Below are positions 6,678 through 7,653 of a DNA stretch of 7,653 nt, piece by piece. The translations under genes and the position numbers were made by a program. The DNA is from Bacteroidota bacterium. Its GTDB lineage: Bacteria > Spirochaetota > Spirochaetia > JABMQR01. The notes beneath the pieces are model-generated. The model made no database searches. It saw only the letters and a list, made by a program, of their open reading frames with translations, and had not been told where the DNA came from. Location of the stretch: the NCBI GenBank assembly GCA_013202335.1, contig JABMQR010000204.1, positions 1 to 7,653 of the forward strand. The letters run 5' to 3'. Each line of letters starts with the position of its first letter. Position 1 is the stretch's first letter.

Positions 6678-7508
6678 ATGCAAGTTACAATATTTTATTT
6701 TTCCGGAACCGGAAACACCTGGTGGTGTGCACAGGAAATGAAGAAGCAGCTTACATCGGCCAACGTTAACTGCTCCATAATCAGTATTGAACAATCTACC
6801 CTTGAAGAGGTTATTTCAGTATCCTCAGAATCCGATATTATCGGCATCGGCTACCCAATATACGGTTCTGATCTTCCGCAGCCTATGAAAGAGTTCATTA
6901 ATTTCACACTTCCTGACAATTCAGAAGGACAAACGAAACTATTCACTTTTTGCACGCAGCTCATTTTTTCCGGAGACGGAGCCCATGTGTACCATCAAGA
7001 GCTGCGGAGAAAGCATTGGGAAATTAACTGGTCCATTCATCTTCGTATGCCGAATAATGTCTGTGTAACCGTAATACCATTACTCTATACAAATGATCAG
7101 ATAAAAATCGCTAAACGAATTATCAAATCGAAGAAAAAAATCGGTAATTTCACCCGGGCAGTTATTAATGGAAAATCTTACCGGCAAGGTCATTTATATG
7201 TATCAAAGTTACTTGGTCTTATACAGAGAAAGCCTTATCGAAAATACTTCCCACGACTACAGAATGATATCACTATCGATTCCGGAATCTGCATCAGCTG
7301 TAATCGCTGTATAAGTATTTGTCCTACTGAAAATCTCTATACTGATGGGGATGGTATAAAAGCGGGAGGAGCCTGCATTCTTTGTGTTCGCTGCTACAAC
7401 TTCTGCCCCACTCAATCAATTGTATATATGGGAAAAAAACATAAAGAAAAACGAGGCATCCCCTATCAGGGCCCATCAAAAGATTTTACTCCTGAACAGA
7501 TTCATTGA
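6678..7508 (+). CDS. Flavodoxin-like/2x[4Fe-4S] ferredoxin protein (EFR1-type)
   Basis: The 276-residue protein joins an N-terminal flavodoxin-like domain to a C-terminal bacterial ferredoxin domain. FMN binding is suggested by YFSGTGNT (7-14) and the GYPIYGSDLP loop (58-67). Two complete C-x2-C-x2-C-x3-C-P motifs, at C205/208/211/215 and C233/236/239/243, would hold two [4Fe-4S] clusters. This order is typical of the EFR1 family found in anaerobes; its electron partners are poorly known, so a specific reaction cannot be named. It has no membrane segment and is cytoplasmic. A GGGAG site (6666-6670) precedes the ATG by seven bases. The gene follows the ROK regulator by 34 bases and probably shares its transcript, but nothing ties it to sugar breakdown beyond position. 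The natural stop at 7508 lies just before the mobile element, so the gene looks intact. Confidence 0.9.
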   Translation: MQVTIFYFSGTGNTWWCAQEMKKQLTSANVNCSIISIEQSTLEEVISVSSESDIIGIGYPIYGSDLPQPMKEFINFTLPDNSEGQTKLFTFCTQLIFSGDGAHVYHQELRRKHWEINWSIHLRMPNNVCVTVIPLLYTNDQIKIAKRIIKSKKKIGNFTRAVINGKSYRQGHLYVSKLLGLIQRKPYRKYFPRLQNDITIDSGICISCNRCISICPTENLYTDGDGIKAGGACILCVRCYNFCPTQSIVYMGKKHKEKRGIPYQGPSKDFTPEQIH

Positions 7509-7563
7509 CTGGTTGACAAACTAGTATCATGTAACACTTAATGTTTCGCATAAATAAGAAATA

Positions 7564-7572
7564 TGCTATACT
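7564..7572 (+). promoter_or_regulatory. Extended -10 promoter of the transposase gene
   Basis: TGCTATACT combines the TGn extension with TATACT, five of six to the -10 consensus, 27 bases before the start codon. The -35 region, TTTCGC (7544-7549), is poor, as is common with extended -10 promoters. An upstream TTGACA (7513-7518) lacks a good -10 at the right distance. Confidence 0.5.
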
Positions 7573-7599
7573 AAAAAGTAACAATACAAGGAGGTTGAT

Positions 7600-7653
7600 A
7601 TGCCACCACGATACCGGGTTACTTTAAGTAAGCAAGAACGAGAAGAGCTTGAA
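7600..7653 (+). CDS. IS630-family transposase, N-terminal fragment
   Basis: Only the first 18 codons lie in the window, reading MPPRYRVTLSKQEREELE. This resembles the N-terminus of IS630-family transposases (M-x-x-R-Y-x-V-x-L-[TS]-x-x-E-R-x-x-L), which continue into an HTH and a DDE nuclease domain not seen here. A perfect AAGGAGG (7588-7594) sits five bases before the ATG and an extended -10 promoter lies upstream, so it is a genuine start. Whether the element is whole cannot be judged. The short length limits the family call. Confidence 0.65.
   Translation, partial: MPPRYRVTLSKQEREELE

Larger units (their letters stand above)
7509..7653 (+). mobile_element. Left end of an IS630-like insertion sequence (boundary uncertain)
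   Basis: The transposase start and its own promoter show that an insertion element begins between the ferredoxin stop and about 7560. The terminal repeat cannot be fixed because the right end is outside the window. IS630/Tc1 elements insert at TA; a TA at 7525-7526 followed by TCATGTAACAC is one possible junction. A short imperfect hairpin (7508-7525) also lies here. Confidence 0.5.

Noticed and set aside
7508..7525. Hairpin ACTGGTT-GACA-AACTAGT as terminator of the ferredoxin gene
   Set aside because: The stem is short and AT-rich with a G-T pair, and no T tract follows, so it does not meet the form of a rho-independent terminator.
7513..7541. TTGACA with ACTTAA as the transposase promoter
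   Set aside because: The -10 match is poor; the extended -10 at 7564-7572 is better.

Overview
The window looks like accessory carbohydrate-metabolism DNA from a moderately AT-rich, probably anaerobic bacterium. A spirochaete or a clostridial Firmicute would both fit. The grounds are strong purine-rich ribosome binding sites, very AT-rich intergenic DNA, an isomerase/LacI/MFS/ROK gene set, a flavodoxin-ferredoxin fusion and an IS630-like transposase. No rRNA or housekeeping gene is present, so the phylum is inference only.

Layout. Left arm, minus strand, two genes 14 bases apart: a sugar-isomerase-like protein of the L-fucose/L-arabinose isomerase fold (1107-2468), then a neutral/alkaline-ceramidase-like protein (1-1092) that runs off the left edge. 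Centre: a 511-base AT-rich divergent control region (2469-2979). Right arm, plus strand: a LacI-family repressor (2980-3975), an MFS permease (4109-5383), a ROK-family regulator (5465-6643) and a flavodoxin/2x[4Fe-4S] protein (6678-7508). At the right edge is the first part of an IS630-like transposase (7600 to the end), with its own extended -10 promoter and a strong Shine-Dalgarno site.

How it may work. The permease would import a sugar or glycoside, and the isomerase-like and ceramidase-like enzymes would process it in the cytoplasm. The LacI protein would control both arms. The control region holds three perfect copies of the palindrome TTTTCGAAAA, a near-copy and a half-copy. They are arranged as a pair 21 bp apart over a predicted leftward promoter, and a full-site/half-site pair 20 bp apart over a predicted rightward promoter. 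This suggests one repressor controlling the catabolic operon and its own gene. The substrate is not known.

The most unusual points are the ceramidase-like protein, which lacks the ceramidase nucleophile serine and one zinc histidine, the atypical active site of the isomerase-like protein, and a LacI protein without the usual hinge-helix motif facing a clear CpG-centred operator array. I saw no CRISPR array, tRNA, rRNA or convincing rho-independent terminator.
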